Source: an uncultured Pelagibacteraceae bacterium
GTDB lineage: Bacteria; Pseudomonadota; Alphaproteobacteria; Pelagibacterales; Pelagibacteraceae
NCBI GenBank assembly: GCA_902569405.1
Contig: CACFTX010000001.1
Location: forward strand, 248,001-312,000
Length of the DNA: 64,000 bases
Reading direction: 5' to 3'
Made by a program: the position numbers and the translations under genes. Positions within the stretch are counted from its first letter, which is position 1. Each line of letters begins with the position of its first letter. The notes beneath the pieces are model-generated. The model did not search any database. It had not been told where the DNA came from and worked only from the letters and a program-made list of their open reading frames with translations. Below are positions 40,920-52,097 of the stretch, one piece after another.

Positions 40920-40929
40920 GGTAAACGTT

Positions 40930-41244
40930 ATGGCAAGATCAGTATGGAAAGGACCATTTGTTGAGGAAAGTTTAATGAAAAAGGTAGACTTACAGAAGAA
41001 AGACACAAACAGAAAGCCCATTAAAACTTGGTCTAGAAAATCAACAATAATCCCTGATTTTGTTGGGTGTAGTTTTTTAATTTACAATGGAAAAAAATTT
41101 ATTCCACTTACAATTTCTGAAGATATGGTTGGTCATAAACTAGGAGAGTTTGCTCCAACTAGAACTTTTGTTGGTCATACACCAGCTGATAAAAAAGCTG
41201 CTAAAGAAGAAGCATCACCAGCACCAAAAGATGAGAAAAAATAA
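40930..41244 (+). CDS. rpsS: 30S ribosomal protein S19
   Basis: [36 protein letters not shown]. Confidence 0.98.
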   Translation: MARSVWKGPFVEESLMKKVDLQKKDTNRKPIKTWSRKSTIIPDFVGCSFLIYNGKKFIPLTISEDMVGHKLGEFAPTRTFVGHTPADKKAAKEEASPAPKDEKK

Positions 41245-41642
41245 TGAGTAATAAAAAAAAAAACAAAGAAATAAAAGAGAAAGTGGTGCGATCAGTGAAT
41301 AAGAATGTTAGATCAAGCGTCAGAAAACTAAACCCAATTTTAAAGGCTATTGTGGGTAAAAAAGTTGATATTGCTTTAAGAGATTTAACTTTCTCAGATA
41401 AGAGAATTTCAAAAGATATTAAAAAAACTATTTCATCAGCAATTGCAAACGCTGAAAATAATTATCAATACGATATTGATAATTTGATTGTAAAGGAAGC
41501 TTTTTGTGGAAAACAAATAGTTATGAAAAGATTTAGAGCAAGAGCAAAAGGTCGAGCGGCACCTATACTAAAACCTTATTCAAATGTAACAATAATTTTA
41601 TCAGAACCAAGAAAAATGGAGCGTCATGGGACAAAAAGTTAA
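41244..41642 (+). CDS. rplV: 50S ribosomal protein L22
   Basis: Position and C-terminal [24 protein letters not shown]. Confidence 0.95.
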   Translation: MSNKKKNKEIKEKVVRSVNKNVRSSVRKLNPILKAIVGKKVDIALRDLTFSDKRISKDIKKTISSAIANAENNYQYDIDNLIVKEAFCGKQIVMKRFRARAKGRAAPILKPYSNVTIILSEPRKMERHGTKS

Positions 41643-42285
41643 TCCAGTAGGTTTAAGATTAGGAATTAACAGAGGGTGGGACTCTGTGTGGTATGCGAAG
41701 AAAAAAGATTTTGGTAACTACTTAATTGAAGATTTTAAAATTAGAGAATATATAAAAAAAAACGTTATTAACTCAGGAGTTTCTAAAGTTATGATTGAAA
41801 GAACTGCAAAAAATTGTTTTGTAACAATTTATACATCAAGACCTGGATTTGTAATTGGAAAAAAGGGAAGTGATATAGAAAAAATTAAATCTAAATTATC
41901 AAAAATTACATCAAACGAAGTAACATTAAACATAAAAGAAGTTAAAAAACCCGAAACGAACAGTTTTTTGGTTGCCGAAAATATTGCTCAACAATTAGTT
42001 AAAAGAATATCTTATAGAAGAGCAATGAAAAGAGCGATGCAATCAGCGTTACGATTAGGAGCAAAAGGAATAAAAGTTTCTATAAGTGGTAGATTAGGAG
42101 GCAATGAAATAGCTAGAACCGAATGGCTTAGAGATGGAAGCATACCATCTCATACTTTGAGGGCGGATATTGATTATGCAGAGTCCGAAGCTTTAACCAC
42201 TTATGGAATAATTGGAATTAAAGTTTGGATTTATAAAGGGGAAATTTTTAGCAAGGAGTTTAGTCAAGAGACTAATAAAAAATAA
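41626..42285 (+). CDS. rpsC: 30S ribosomal protein S3
   Basis: [26 protein letters not shown] domain [17 protein letters not shown]. Confidence 0.98.
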   Translation: MGQKVNPVGLRLGINRGWDSVWYAKKKDFGNYLIEDFKIREYIKKNVINSGVSKVMIERTAKNCFVTIYTSRPGFVIGKKGSDIEKIKSKLSKITSNEVTLNIKEVKKPETNSFLVAENIAQQLVKRISYRRAMKRAMQSALRLGAKGIKVSISGRLGGNEIARTEWLRDGSIPSHTLRADIDYAESEALTTYGIIGIKVWIYKGEIFSKEFSQETNKK

Positions 42286-42287
42286 TT

Positions 42288-42698
42288 ATGTTGCAACCAA
42301 CTAGATCAAAATTTAGAAAAGCTCATAAAGGTAGAATACATGGGACCGCATCTAGAGCAAATTATATTAATTATGGTTCTTACGCATTAAAAGCAATGTC
42401 ACCCGATAGAGTTATTGGCAAGCAAATTGAAGCAGCAAGAGTTGCTTTAACAAGACATATGAAAAGACAAGGAAGAGTTTGGACTAGAATATTTCCAAAC
42501 ATACCTGTTTCAAAAAAACCTGTAGAAGTAAGAATGGGCAAAGGAAAAGGTTCGCCGGAATTTTGGGCATGTAGAGTAAAACCTGGAAGAATTCTTTTTG
42601 AAATAGATGGTGTATCCGAGCAAATTGCTAGAGAATCACTTTATAAGGCTTCAGCTAAATTACCGATTAAAACAAAATTTATAAAAAGAATATCATAA
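42288..42698 (+). CDS. rplP: 50S ribosomal protein L16
   Basis: [46 protein letters not shown]. Confidence 0.98.
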   Translation: MLQPTRSKFRKAHKGRIHGTASRANYINYGSYALKAMSPDRVIGKQIEAARVALTRHMKRQGRVWTRIFPNIPVSKKPVEVRMGKGKGSPEFWACRVKPGRILFEIDGVSEQIARESLYKASAKLPIKTKFIKRIS

Positions 42699-42889
42699 TG
42701 AAAAAAAAAGAAATAAAGAAACTAACAAAAGCTCAAGCGATTAAGAATATTGATCAAATGAAAAAAGACTTATTTAATTTAAGATTTCAAAAAATAAATT
42801 CACAGATAACTAATCCTGCTAAAATAAAACAAACAAAAAAATCAATAGCTAGATTAAAAACTCTTTTAAGAGGAAAATTAAATGCCTAA
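42698..42889 (+). CDS. rpmC: 50S ribosomal protein L29
   Basis: 63 aa; [35 protein letters not shown]. Confidence 0.95.
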   Translation: MKKKEIKKLTKAQAIKNIDQMKKDLFNLRFQKINSQITNPAKIKQTKKSIARLKTLLRGKLNA

Positions 42890-43118
42890 AAAAATATTAT
42901 CAGGAATAGTGGTAAGCGACAAACCTAACAAGACAATAACAGTGCTTGTTGAAAGAAAGTATCAGCATCCAATTTTAAAAAAAATTGTAAAAGTTAGAAA
43001 AAAATATAATGCACATGACGAAAATAATAAATTTAAAAATGGAGATAAAGTTTCAATTATTGAAAGTAAACCATTTTCAAAAAATAAAAGATTTCAAGTT
43101 ATGGAGGATCAAAAGTGA
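42882..43118 (+). CDS. rpsQ: 30S ribosomal protein S17
   Basis: [29 protein letters not shown]. Confidence 0.97.
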   Translation: MPKKILSGIVVSDKPNKTITVLVERKYQHPILKKIVKVRKKYNAHDENNKFKNGDKVSIIESKPFSKNKRFQVMEDQK

Positions 43119-43483
43119 TACAAGTACAAACAGAATTATTAGTTGCTGACAATACTGGAGCCAAGAGAATAGAATGTATTAAAGTTCTTGGTGGATCAAA
43201 GCGAAGATATGCTAGTATTGGCGATACAATTGTCATTGCTGTAAAAGAAGCTATACCAAAAGGAAAAGTCAAAAAGGGATCTGTACACAAAGCAGTTGTG
43301 GTTAGAGTAAAAAAAGGAATTCACAGAGACGACGGTTCAAAAGTTAAATTTGATAATAATGCTGCAGTATTAGTCGACGAAAAAGGTGAACCTGTTGGAA
43401 CTAGAATTTTTGGTCCAGTAACAAGAGAACTTAGAAATAGAGGGCAAATGAAAATTATTTCCCTAGCTCCGGAGGTTTTATAA
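43115..43483 (+). CDS. rplN: 50S ribosomal protein L14
   Basis: GTG start; [37 protein letters not shown]. Confidence 0.98.
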   Translation: MIQVQTELLVADNTGAKRIECIKVLGGSKRRYASIGDTIVIAVKEAIPKGKVKKGSVHKAVVVRVKKGIHRDDGSKVKFDNNAAVLVDEKGEPVGTRIFGPVTRELRNRGQMKIISLAPEVL

Positions 43484-43485
43484 AA

Positions 43486-43734
43486 ATGATTAAAAAAGGA
43501 AATAAAGTTAAAATCATTGCTGGAAAAGATAAGAGAAAAGAAGGAGAAGTAATTGAAATTAATAGATCTAAAAATAGAGCAAAAGTAAAAGGAGTAAATC
43601 TAGTGAAGAAACATGTTAAAACAACTAAAGAAAAAAAAGGCGGAATTGTCTCAAAAGAAAACTTTCTAGATATGTCAAACTTAGCATTAATAATGAATAC
43701 AGAAAAAATTAAAAAAAAAGAGGTTAAAAAATAA
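43486..43734 (+). CDS. rplX: 50S ribosomal protein L24
   Basis: [37 protein letters not shown]. Confidence 0.97.
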   Translation: MIKKGNKVKIIAGKDKRKEGEVIEINRSKNRAKVKGVNLVKKHVKTTKEKKGGIVSKENFLDMSNLALIMNTEKIKKKEVKK

Positions 43735-43736
43735 AA

Positions 43737-44291
43737 ATGTCACCAAGACTAAAAGATCTTTATATTAAAGAAATCCAACCTACCTTAAAGGAAAAATTTG
43801 GTTTAAAGAATTTATATATGGCACCAAATTTGAAAAAGGTAGTAGTAAATATGGGTCTAGGTTTAGATGGCAATGACTCAAAAATTATTAAATCGAGTGA
43901 ACAAGATTTAGCTAACATTGTTGGTCAAAAACCAGTTTTGACTAAATTTAAAAAATCAATATCAAACTTTAAAACAAGAAAAGGAACGAACGCTGGTCTG
44001 AAAGTTACATTGAGAAAAGATCGTATGTATGAATTTATTGACAGATTAGTAAATATTGCACTACCAAGAATTAAAGACTTTAGAGGCCTGTCAACAAATG
44101 GATTTGATAATTTTGGCAACTATACTTTTGGCGTTAAAGAACATATAATTTTTCCAGAAGTTAATTTTGACAAAGTAGAAAAAATTAGAGGGTTGGATAT
44201 TACAATTGTCATAGATTCTAAATCAAAAGAATATAGCCTTGAGTTACTTAAAAAATTAAATTTTCCATTTAAAAAAAAAGGAGATAATTAG
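43737..44291 (+). CDS. rplE: 50S ribosomal protein L5
   Basis: NLKKVVVNMGLG; GQKPVLTKFKKSISNFKTRKG. Confidence 0.98.
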   Translation: MSPRLKDLYIKEIQPTLKEKFGLKNLYMAPNLKKVVVNMGLGLDGNDSKIIKSSEQDLANIVGQKPVLTKFKKSISNFKTRKGTNAGLKVTLRKDRMYEFIDRLVNIALPRIKDFRGLSTNGFDNFGNYTFGVKEHIIFPEVNFDKVEKIRGLDITIVIDSKSKEYSLELLKKLNFPFKKKGDN

Positions 44292-44292
44292 T

Positions 44293-44598
44293 ATGGCAAA
44301 ACTTAGTTCTATAAACAAAAACAATATGAGAATAAGGCTTTCAAATAAATTCATGAAAAAAAGAAAGGAATTAAAAAAAATAATTATGAATAAAAAAATT
44401 TCTTTAGAAGAAAGATTTAAGGCGCAACAAAAACTTTCGAAATTACCACGTAATTCTTCAAAAACTCGAGTAATGAACAGATGTCAAATTACAGGCAGAC
44501 CACATGGTGTATATAGAAAATTAAAAATATCAAGAATAGCTTTAAGACAACTTGGTCTTCAAGGAAAAATCCCAGGAATGGTAAAATCGAGCTGGTAG
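44293..44598 (+). CDS. rpsN: 30S ribosomal protein S14
   Basis: LSKLPRNSSKTRVMNRCQITGRPHGVYRKLKISRIALRQL. Confidence 0.97.
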   Translation: MAKLSSINKNNMRIRLSNKFMKKRKELKKIIMNKKISLEERFKAQQKLSKLPRNSSKTRVMNRCQITGRPHGVYRKLKISRIALRQLGLQGKIPGMVKSSW

Positions 44599-44608
44599 AA
44601 AGGAAATT

Positions 44609-45004
44609 ATGAGTTTAAGTGATCCAATTGGTGATATGATAGCAAGAATAAAAAACGCACAAGTACGAAATCATAAATTAGTAGAATTACCTTCATCTAA
44701 TTTTAAAATCAAAATATCTGAAATTTTAAAAAGCGAAGGTTATATTATTGATTACAAGGTTAATGACGATATTAAAAAACCCACTTTATCAATAAATTTA
44801 AAATATCATTCAGGAAATCCAGTTATTAGCACAATTGAAAGAATATCAAAACCTGGAAGAAGAATTTTTTCTAGCGCTGAAAGCTTACCTAAAATAAATA
44901 ATGGATTGGGGATAGCAATAATTTCTACACCAAAAGGTGTAATGACTGATTTAGATGCTAGAAAAAATAAAGTTGGTGGCGAAATTATTTGTAAGGTGTT
45001 TTAA
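44609..45004 (+). CDS. rpsH: 30S ribosomal protein S8
   Basis: MSLSDPIGDMIARIKNAQ. Confidence 0.98.
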   Translation: MSLSDPIGDMIARIKNAQVRNHKLVELPSSNFKIKISEILKSEGYIIDYKVNDDIKKPTLSINLKYHSGNPVISTIERISKPGRRIFSSAESLPKINNGLGIAIISTPKGVMTDLDARKNKVGGEIICKVF

Positions 45005-45543
45005 TGTCAAAAATTGGAAAAATTAATATCTCTATACCTGAAAAAGTTAATGTTGCTTTGAATGGAACTATTTTAAATATGGAAGGACCATTAGGAAAAA
45101 AATCTCTTAATATAGATTTGGATGTATTTGAATTAAAAATAAATGATGGAAAAGATATTTCAATTAAACCAAAAAAAATCGACCAAAACACAAAAAGATT
45201 ATGGGGAATGAATAGGAGTTTAGTTAATAATGCCATAATAGGTATTAGCAAAGGTTATGAAAAAACATTGGAACTTGTGGGTGTTGGATTTAGAGCAACA
45301 CTAAAGGGTAAACAGTTAAGTATGCAACTAGGGTTTAGTCATGATGTTAACTTCGATATACCCGATGGAATAAAAATTAATGTAGAAAAACAAACAACTT
45401 TGAAGATAAGTGGTTATGATAAACAACTTCTTGGTGAAGTTGTTTCAAAAATTAAATCAATTCGACCCCCCGAGCCATATAAAGGGAAGGGTATCAAAGA
45501 AAAAGATCAATATATACTTAGAAAAGAAGGTAAGAAAAAATAA
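45004..45543 (+). CDS. rplF: 50S ribosomal protein L6
   Basis: [38 protein letters not shown]. Confidence 0.98.
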   Translation: MSKIGKINISIPEKVNVALNGTILNMEGPLGKKSLNIDLDVFELKINDGKDISIKPKKIDQNTKRLWGMNRSLVNNAIIGISKGYEKTLELVGVGFRATLKGKQLSMQLGFSHDVNFDIPDGIKINVEKQTTLKISGYDKQLLGEVVSKIKSIRPPEPYKGKGIKEKDQYILRKEGKKK

Positions 45544-45899
45544 TGAAATTAAGCACTTCCGATAGAAAAAAATTTAGAATAAAGAATAAAATAAAAAAAG
45601 TCTCTAATTCTGATAGATTCAGACTTTGTATTTTCAGATCTACAAAAAATATATCAGCACAAGTAATTGATGACAAAAACAATAAAACTTTATTTTCAGC
45701 TTCATCTATAGAAAAAGATATTAAAAACTTGAAAATGAAAAACAAAACTGAGCTATCAAAAGTAGTAGCTGAAAGACTTGCAAAAATAGCTCAAGAAAAA
45801 AAAGTAACAAAAATTTACTTTGATAGAGGAATTTATAAATATCATGGTAGAGTTAAAATTTTTGCTGAAACATTAAGAAAAAATGGAATGGATTTTTAA
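45543..45899 (+). CDS. rplR: 50S ribosomal protein L18
   Basis: [45 protein letters not shown]. Confidence 0.97.
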   Translation: MKLSTSDRKKFRIKNKIKKVSNSDRFRLCIFRSTKNISAQVIDDKNNKTLFSASSIEKDIKNLKMKNKTELSKVVAERLAKIAQEKKVTKIYFDRGIYKYHGRVKIFAETLRKNGMDF

Positions 45900-45902
45900 G
45901 TT

Positions 45903-46406
45903 ATGGAAAAAAATAAAGACGATATATTAGAAAAATTAGTTCATATAAATAGAATTACCAAGGTGGTTAAAGGTGGTAGAAGGTTTGGTTTTTCCGCTTT
46001 AGTTGTGGTTGGCAACCAAAACGGAAAAATTGGAATTGCTCACGCTAAAGCCAAACAAGTACCAGATGCAATTAAAAAAGCTAATGATATGGCCAGAAGA
46101 AAATTAATACACATAGCCTTGAGAGAAGGAAGAACTATTCATCATGACACTTACGGTAAAGATGGTGCAGGTAAAATTAAACTCAGAGCCGCACCCAAAG
46201 GTACTGGTATAATTGCAGGTGGACCTGTCAGAGCAGTTTGTGAAGTATTAGGTATTAGAGATATTGTAGCAAAATCAATGGGTACAGCTAACCCTCATAA
46301 CGTTATAAGAGCTACAATAAAAGCACTTACAACGCAAAGCTCTCCAAAGCATATATCAACAATAAGAAATAAGAAAATTTCTGAAATTATAGAAAAAAGA
46401 GGATAA
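45903..46406 (+). CDS. rpsE: 30S ribosomal protein S5
   Basis: VHINRITKVVKGGRRFGFSALVVVGNQNGKIG. Confidence 0.98.
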   Translation: MEKNKDDILEKLVHINRITKVVKGGRRFGFSALVVVGNQNGKIGIAHAKAKQVPDAIKKANDMARRKLIHIALREGRTIHHDTYGKDGAGKIKLRAAPKGTGIIAGGPVRAVCEVLGIRDIVAKSMGTANPHNVIRATIKALTTQSSPKHISTIRNKKISEIIEKRG

Positions 46407-46861
46407 TGACTTTATTAAATACAACTGAAAAAGTGACAACAAAAAAAATAAGAGTTGGACGAGGCATTGGATCAGGAAAAGGAAAAACTTCTGGCAGAGG
46501 TGTAAAAGGACAGAAATCTAGATCTGGTGTTGCGATAAAAAGCTTTGAAGGTGGACAAATGCCTTTATATAGAAGATTACCAAAAAGAGGATTCAATTCA
46601 TTTAAGAACTTAAAAATTGCAAAAATAAATCTTGATAAAATTCAAATGTTTATAAATAAAAAAACACTCAAATTAAATGAAACTATAAATGTGGAAATTT
46701 TAAAAAAATTAAAAATAATTAATAAAAATGCTAAGCAATTAAAAATTTTAGGAAAAGGTGAAATTAAAGATAAAATTAATATTCAAGCTGATTTAATATC
46801 AAAATCTGCTGAAGAAAAGCTCAAAAAAATTGGTGGCTCAATACAAATTAATAAAAAATAA
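46406..46861 (+). CDS. rplO: 50S ribosomal protein L15
   Basis: VGRGIGSGKGKTSGRGVKGQKSRSG; FEGGQMPLYRRLPKRGF. Confidence 0.97.
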   Translation: MTLLNTTEKVTTKKIRVGRGIGSGKGKTSGRGVKGQKSRSGVAIKSFEGGQMPLYRRLPKRGFNSFKNLKIAKINLDKIQMFINKKTLKLNETINVEILKKLKIINKNAKQLKILGKGEIKDKINIQADLISKSAEEKLKKIGGSIQINKK

Positions 46862-46873
46862 TATTAAAAATTT

Positions 46874-48154
46874 ATGAGCGCAAGCGCACAATCAAGCGAT
46901 CTTAAAAATAGAATAATATTTACTATTTTTATACTATCAATATATAGATTTGGTACATTTGTTCCTTTGCCTGGTATTGATCCTGATCAGTTACAAGTTT
47001 TAATGGAAGGTAATCAAAAAGGTCTTTTGGGAATGTTCAATGTTTTTGCTGGCGGAGCTATTAGTCGTATGGCAATTTTTGCACTTGGTATTATGCCATA
47101 TATATCATCATCTATTATAGTTCAACTATTAACAGGTGTTAGTGATTATTTTAAAAATTTAAAAAGCCAAGGTGAAATTGGAAGAAAAAAAATATCTCAA
47201 ATTACCAGATATGGTACTGTGCTACTAGCTATGGTTCAAGGTTATGGACTATCTATAGGCTTAGAGTCTTCAGCTAATTTAGTTATCAATCCAGGAGTAT
47301 TTTTTAAAATTTCAACTGTTACAACTATAGTTGCGGGAACAATTTTTTTAATGTGGCTAGGTGAACAAATCACTCAAAGAGGAATTGGAAATGGTATATC
47401 ATTAATAATTTTTTCAGGAATAGTTGCAGAAATTCCTAGAGCACTTGTAACGACTTTTGAACTAGGTAGAACAGGAGCCATTTCTACAATAATGATAATT
47501 TTGATATTTTTGTTATTAATTGCAACCATAATGTTTATAGTTTTTATGGAAAGAGCCCAAAGAAAAATTTTAATAAATTATCCAAAAAGACAAATGGGAA
47601 ACAAAATGTATGGCGGTGAATCATCACATCTTCCATTAAAAATTAACCAAGCTGGAGTAATACCAGCAATATTTGCATCTGCATTACTATTGTTACCAGT
47701 TACATTTTCAAATTTTAATTTAAATGAAAGTGAAACTTTTCTTAATATTTCGTCATTTTTTACACAGGGACAACCTCTTTATATGATCTTGTATGCATCT
47801 GGAATAATCTTTTTTACTTTTTTTTATACATCAATAACTTTTAACCCAAATGAAACAGCTGAAAATTTAAGAAAACATGGTGGTTTCATTCCAGGTATAA
47901 GACCAGGTGAGAGTACAGCATTATATATTGACGATATATTAACAAAATTAACAACTATCGGAGCTTTATATTTAACTTTAGTGTGTTTAATGCCAGAATT
48001 TTTAATAGCAAACTATCCTATACCTTTTTATTTAGGTGGTACTTCAATTCTTATTGTTGTAGTAGTAGCAATTGATACAGTTACTCAGATTCAAACCAGA
48101 CTAATGAGCGCACAATACGAACAACTAATTAAAAAAACAAAATTTGGAAAATAA
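46874..48154 (+). CDS. secY: preprotein translocase subunit SecY
   Basis: YRFGTFVPLPGIDPDQL; GGAISRMAIFALGIMPYISSSIIVQLL. Confidence 0.98.
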   Translation: MSASAQSSDLKNRIIFTIFILSIYRFGTFVPLPGIDPDQLQVLMEGNQKGLLGMFNVFAGGAISRMAIFALGIMPYISSSIIVQLLTGVSDYFKNLKSQGEIGRKKISQITRYGTVLLAMVQGYGLSIGLESSANLVINPGVFFKISTVTTIVAGTIFLMWLGEQITQRGIGNGISLIIFSGIVAEIPRALVTTFELGRTGAISTIMIILIFLLLIATIMFIVFMERAQRKILINYPKRQMGNKMYGGESSHLPLKINQAGVIPAIFASALLLLPVTFSNFNLNESETFLNISSFFTQGQPLYMILYASGIIFFTFFYTSITFNPNETAENLRKHGGFIPGIRPGESTALYIDDILTKLTTIGALYLTLVCLMPEFLIANYPIPFYLGGTSILIVVVVAIDTVTQIQTRLMSAQYEQLIKKTKFGK

Positions 48155-48156
48155 AA

Positions 48157-48798
48157 GTGAATATAATTTTGTTTGGTCCACCTGGTGCTGGTAAAGGAAC
48201 TCAAGCCCATTTTTTAGTTAAAAAATTTAATTATTTTCAATTATCAACAGGTGATTTATTAAGAAATGAAATTGAAAATAAAACTATCATAGGAAATCAA
48301 ATTTCCGAACTAATCGGAAGAGGTGAAATGGTTACTGATGATATAGTTGATAATTTAATTTTAAACGTTGTTAAGGATGAAAAATATAAAAATAAAATTA
48401 TCTTTGATGGATATCCAAGAAATATTTATCAAGCAAAAAATTTAAACAAAATACTAGATGAAAATCAACAAGAAATAAATCTTATAGTATTTTTAAACCT
48501 CAAAAGAGATGATGTGATTAAAAGAATAGAAAATAGAGTAACTTGTACCAAATGTAATAAAACATTTAATAAAGTTATGGATAATGAAGAAATATCAAAA
48601 AGTTCTTGTTGCTCAAAAAATTTAATCAAACGTACAGATGATAAATCAGAAACTATTATTAAGCGTTATGATACATACATGCATATAACTAAACCTATGC
48701 TGGATTATTACTCATCTAACTCAAATTTTAAAGAAGTTGATGGATCTTTGAAAATCAGTCAAATATCTAGTAAAATTGAAGATTTTATAAGGTCTTAA
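48157..48798 (+). CDS. adk: adenylate kinase
   Basis: GTG start; IILFGPPGAGKGTQAHFLV; FDGYPRNIYQA; Cys-type LID (CTKCNKTF...CC). Confidence 0.97.
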   Translation: MNIILFGPPGAGKGTQAHFLVKKFNYFQLSTGDLLRNEIENKTIIGNQISELIGRGEMVTDDIVDNLILNVVKDEKYKNKIIFDGYPRNIYQAKNLNKILDENQQEINLIVFLNLKRDDVIKRIENRVTCTKCNKTFNKVMDNEEISKSSCCSKNLIKRTDDKSETIIKRYDTYMHITKPMLDYYSSNSNFKEVDGSLKISQISSKIEDFIRS

Positions 48799-48802
48799 TG
48801 CG

Positions 48803-48830
48803 TTGACTTTAAAAGAACTTCTTATATAAA
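48803..48830 (+). promoter_or_regulatory. candidate sigma70-type promoter for rpsM-rpsK-rpoA-rplQ
   Basis: TTGACT (48803-48808), 16-bp spacer, TATAAA (48825-48830) in the adk-rpsM gap. Confidence 0.55.
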
Positions 48831-48854
48831 AGGCTAAATTTATTCTCAGAAAAT

Positions 48855-49238
48855 ATGGCTCGTATCGCAGGCGTAAATATACCACAAAACAAACTTGTTC
48901 AGATCGGACTTACATATATTTATGGTATAGGTGATAAATTTTCTAAACAAATATGTATAGATTTAGAAATTCCAAAATCAAAAAGAGTTAATGAATTAAC
49001 TGATGATCAAATATTAAAAATTAGAGAATATATAGATAAAAATTTTAAAGTAGAGGGAGATTTAAGAAGAGAGTATTCTTTAAATATTAAAAGATTAATA
49101 GATTTAGCATCATATAGAGGTTCAAGACATAGAAAAAAACTTCCTGTAAGAGGCCAAAGAACAAGATGCAATGCAAGAACAAGAAAAGGAAAAGCAATTG
49201 CAATTGCGGGTAAAAAATTAACACCACTTAAAAAATAA
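48855..49238 (+). CDS. rpsM: 30S ribosomal protein S13
   Basis: [50 protein letters not shown]. Confidence 0.98.
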   Translation: MARIAGVNIPQNKLVQIGLTYIYGIGDKFSKQICIDLEIPKSKRVNELTDDQILKIREYIDKNFKVEGDLRREYSLNIKRLIDLASYRGSRHRKKLPVRGQRTRCNARTRKGKAIAIAGKKLTPLKK

Positions 49239-49240
49239 TA

Positions 49241-49690
49241 ATGCCTAAAGAAGAAAAAAAAAATAAACAGGAACAAGAACAGGATAAAATCGTTAAAACT
49301 GCAAAAAAAAGTTCTTATTCAAAAAAAAAAAAAATTAAAAAAAATATATTAAATGGTATTGCGTATGTGCAGTCGACGTTCAATAATACAATTATATCTA
49401 TAGCAGACACAGATGGAAATGTAGTGTCTTGGGCATCTTCAGGTCAAAAAGGTTTTAAAGGTTCTAGAAAATCAACTCCTTATGCAGCACAAGTTGCCGC
49501 TGATGCAGCTGCAAGTAAAGCTTTAGAGTTTGGCATGAAAGTTTTGTCCGTTGAAATTAAAGGTCCAGGCTCAGGAAGAGAAACTGCCTTAAGAGCCTTG
49601 CAAGCAAGAGGTTTTAAAATTATTTCGATTAAAGATACAACACCAATGCCACATAATGGAACCAGACCACCAAAAAGAAGGAGAGTATAA
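49241..49690 (+). CDS. rpsK: 30S ribosomal protein S11 with lysine-rich N-terminal extension
   Basis: [46 protein letters not shown]. Confidence 0.98.
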   Translation: MPKEEKKNKQEQEQDKIVKTAKKSSYSKKKKIKKNILNGIAYVQSTFNNTIISIADTDGNVVSWASSGQKGFKGSRKSTPYAAQVAADAAASKALEFGMKVLSVEIKGPGSGRETALRALQARGFKIISIKDTTPMPHNGTRPPKRRRV

Positions 49691-50719
49691 ATGGAAACAA
49701 GCGATGTAAATGTTAAAAATTGGAAATCACTAATTAAACCTGGAAAATTAGATCTTCAACTTAGTGATGATAAAAGTTATGCAAAAATTATAGCCGAACC
49801 TTTAGAAAAAGGATATGGATTAACTTTAGGCAATTCATTAAGAAGAATCCTGTTATCTTCAATAAGAGGTGCAGCAGTTACTTCAATTCAAATTGATGGA
49901 GTTTTGCACGAATTTACATCAATTAAAGGTATTAGAGAAGATGTAACTGATATTGTTTTAAATGTAAAATCATTAGCACTTAAAAGTTCTTTTGAAGGTG
50001 TAAAAAAATTAATTCTTGATGCAAAGGGACCAGGTGAAATTAAAGCTTCAGACATTCAGCCAGTTGCTGATATAGAAATTTTAAATCCTGATCTTGTTAT
50101 TTGTAATTTAGACGAAAAAACTAATTTTCACATGGAAATGTCAGTTGGCACAGGAAAAGGTTACGTTCCAGCATCAATGAATAAACCTGAAGAACCTCCA
50201 TTAGGACTTATTCCTATTGATTCATTGTTCAGTCCAGTTAAAAAAGTTTCTTATTCTGTGAGTACAGCAAGAGAAGGTAAAGCTTTAGACTATGATAAAC
50301 TTACTATGGAAATAGAAACAAATGGGTCTATTTCGGCAGAAGATGCAGTTGCATATTCTGCAAAAATATTTCAAGACCAACTTAATATGTTTGTTAATTT
50401 TGATGAACCCCAAGAAGTTATGGTTCAGGAAAAACCTTCAGAACCAGAATTTAATAAGAATTTATTAAGAAAAGTTGATGAACTAGAACTTTCTGTTAGA
50501 TCTATGAACTGTTTGAAAAATGACAACATTATATATATTGGAGATTTAGTCCAAAAATCTGAGGGTGAAATGTTAAGAACTCCTAATTTTGGTAGAAAAT
50601 CATTGAATGAAATTAAGGAAGTTTTAAATGGAATGTCATTATATTTAGGCATGGAGATACCAAACTGGCCTCCTGATAATATTGCCGAAATGTCGAAGAA
50701 ACTTGAAGAAACCATATAA
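49691..50719 (+). CDS. rpoA: DNA-directed RNA polymerase subunit alpha
   Basis: [32 protein letters not shown]; alpha-[21 protein letters not shown]. Confidence 0.99.
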   Translation: METSDVNVKNWKSLIKPGKLDLQLSDDKSYAKIIAEPLEKGYGLTLGNSLRRILLSSIRGAAVTSIQIDGVLHEFTSIKGIREDVTDIVLNVKSLALKSSFEGVKKLILDAKGPGEIKASDIQPVADIEILNPDLVICNLDEKTNFHMEMSVGTGKGYVPASMNKPEEPPLGLIPIDSLFSPVKKVSYSVSTAREGKALDYDKLTMEIETNGSISAEDAVAYSAKIFQDQLNMFVNFDEPQEVMVQEKPSEPEFNKNLLRKVDELELSVRSMNCLKNDNIIYIGDLVQKSEGEMLRTPNFGRKSLNEIKEVLNGMSLYLGMEIPNWPPDNIAEMSKKLEETI

Positions 50720-50724
50720 CCAAT

Positions 50725-51162
50725 ATGAGACACGGTTTAGTAAATAAAAAATTAAATAGAACTTCTGAACATAGAAAAGCTCTATTAAAAAATATGCTTA
50801 ATTCGCTTATAAAATATGAGCAAATTACAACTACTTTACCTAAAGCTAAATTTTTAAAACCACAAGCAGATAAGATAATTACACTGGGAAAAAAGGAAAA
50901 TTTACATACAACAAAATTGTTAATGTCCAAATTACAAAATATTCAATCTGCAAATAAAGTTAGAAAAACTCTTTCAAAAAGATATGAAAAAAGAAATGGC
51001 GGATATACAAGGATAGTTAAAACCGGTTTCAGACATGGTGACAAAGCACCAATGGCAGTTATTGAATTTGTGGATAGAGATAAAGAAGCAAAAAAAATTG
51101 ACAGAAAGAAAAAAGATATCACCAAAGATAAAAAAGAAGAAAAAAAATTAGCAACAGCCTAA
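50725..51162 (+). CDS. rplQ: 50S ribosomal protein L17
   Basis: MRHGLVNKKLNRTSEHRKALLKNMLNSLIKYEQITTT. Confidence 0.98.
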   Translation: MRHGLVNKKLNRTSEHRKALLKNMLNSLIKYEQITTTLPKAKFLKPQADKIITLGKKENLHTTKLLMSKLQNIQSANKVRKTLSKRYEKRNGGYTRIVKTGFRHGDKAPMAVIEFVDRDKEAKKIDRKKKDITKDKKEEKKLATA

Positions 51163-51182
51163 TTTTAAAATAATATAAATTA

Positions 51183-52097
51183 ATGAAAAAGATCTACAGT
51201 GTAGACAAATCGTTTGATAATATGCGTATTGATCGATGGGTTAGAAAAAAATTAGGTAAATTACCACAAGGGTTTATAGAAAAAAAATTAAGAAATGGTC
51301 AAATAAAAGTAAATAATAAAAAAATTAAAAGCTCATATAAAATAAAAACTAATGAACAGATTGAAATATTTAGTTTTGATTTTAAAATAATGAAAAAACA
51401 AGAACAAAAGAAATTCAATCCAAATAAACATGTAATTAAATCAAATGAAGATTTGATTATTGACAATAATGATAATTTTGTAGTTATTAACAAAAAATCA
51501 GGAATATCTGTTCAAGGCGGAACTAAGTCTAAAAAGAATTTAATTGATATATTTTCTAAGAGTGAAATATTTGAAAATTCAAAACCATTTTCTGTACACA
51601 GGTTGGATAAAGATACTTCTGGTGTTTTTGTTATTGCAAAAAATAGAGAAACAGCGCAACTTCTTACTACTTTATTTAGATTAAGAAAAGTCTACAAAAC
51701 TTACTTAGGTATCTGCCACGGTGAAATTTCTAAAAATTCTGGTGAATGGAACTCTGATTTAATTAGGTATGAAAACAATAAGCAAATAACTGAAAGTGCA
51801 AAAACTCTTTATAAAGTTTTAGATAAAAATTCTATATGTAGCCTTATTGAGATGAAACCTATTACTGGTCGTAAACATCAGTTAAGGAAGCAATTATATT
51901 CAATTGGACATCCTCTTTATGGAGATCAGAAATATAATCTTGGCATAAAAAATAAAGGAATAAATAAAAATTTAATGCTCCATGCTTATCAAATTAAATT
52001 TATGATTAATGATAAAAAATTTACTTATAAAGCTTTACTACCTGAGTATTTTAAGAAATTATTAAAAATTAAAAAGCTTAACTTTTTAGATTCTTAA
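51183..52097 (+). CDS. rluC: RluC/RluD-family 23S rRNA pseudouridine synthase with S4 domain
   Basis: [20 protein letters not shown]-terminal S4-like region; [24 protein letters not shown]. Confidence 0.88.
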   Translation: MKKIYSVDKSFDNMRIDRWVRKKLGKLPQGFIEKKLRNGQIKVNNKKIKSSYKIKTNEQIEIFSFDFKIMKKQEQKKFNPNKHVIKSNEDLIIDNNDNFVVINKKSGISVQGGTKSKKNLIDIFSKSEIFENSKPFSVHRLDKDTSGVFVIAKNRETAQLLTTLFRLRKVYKTYLGICHGEISKNSGEWNSDLIRYENNKQITESAKTLYKVLDKNSICSLIEMKPITGRKHQLRKQLYSIGHPLYGDQKYNLGIKNKGINKNLMLHAYQIKFMINDKKFTYKALLPEYFKKLLKIKKLNFLDS

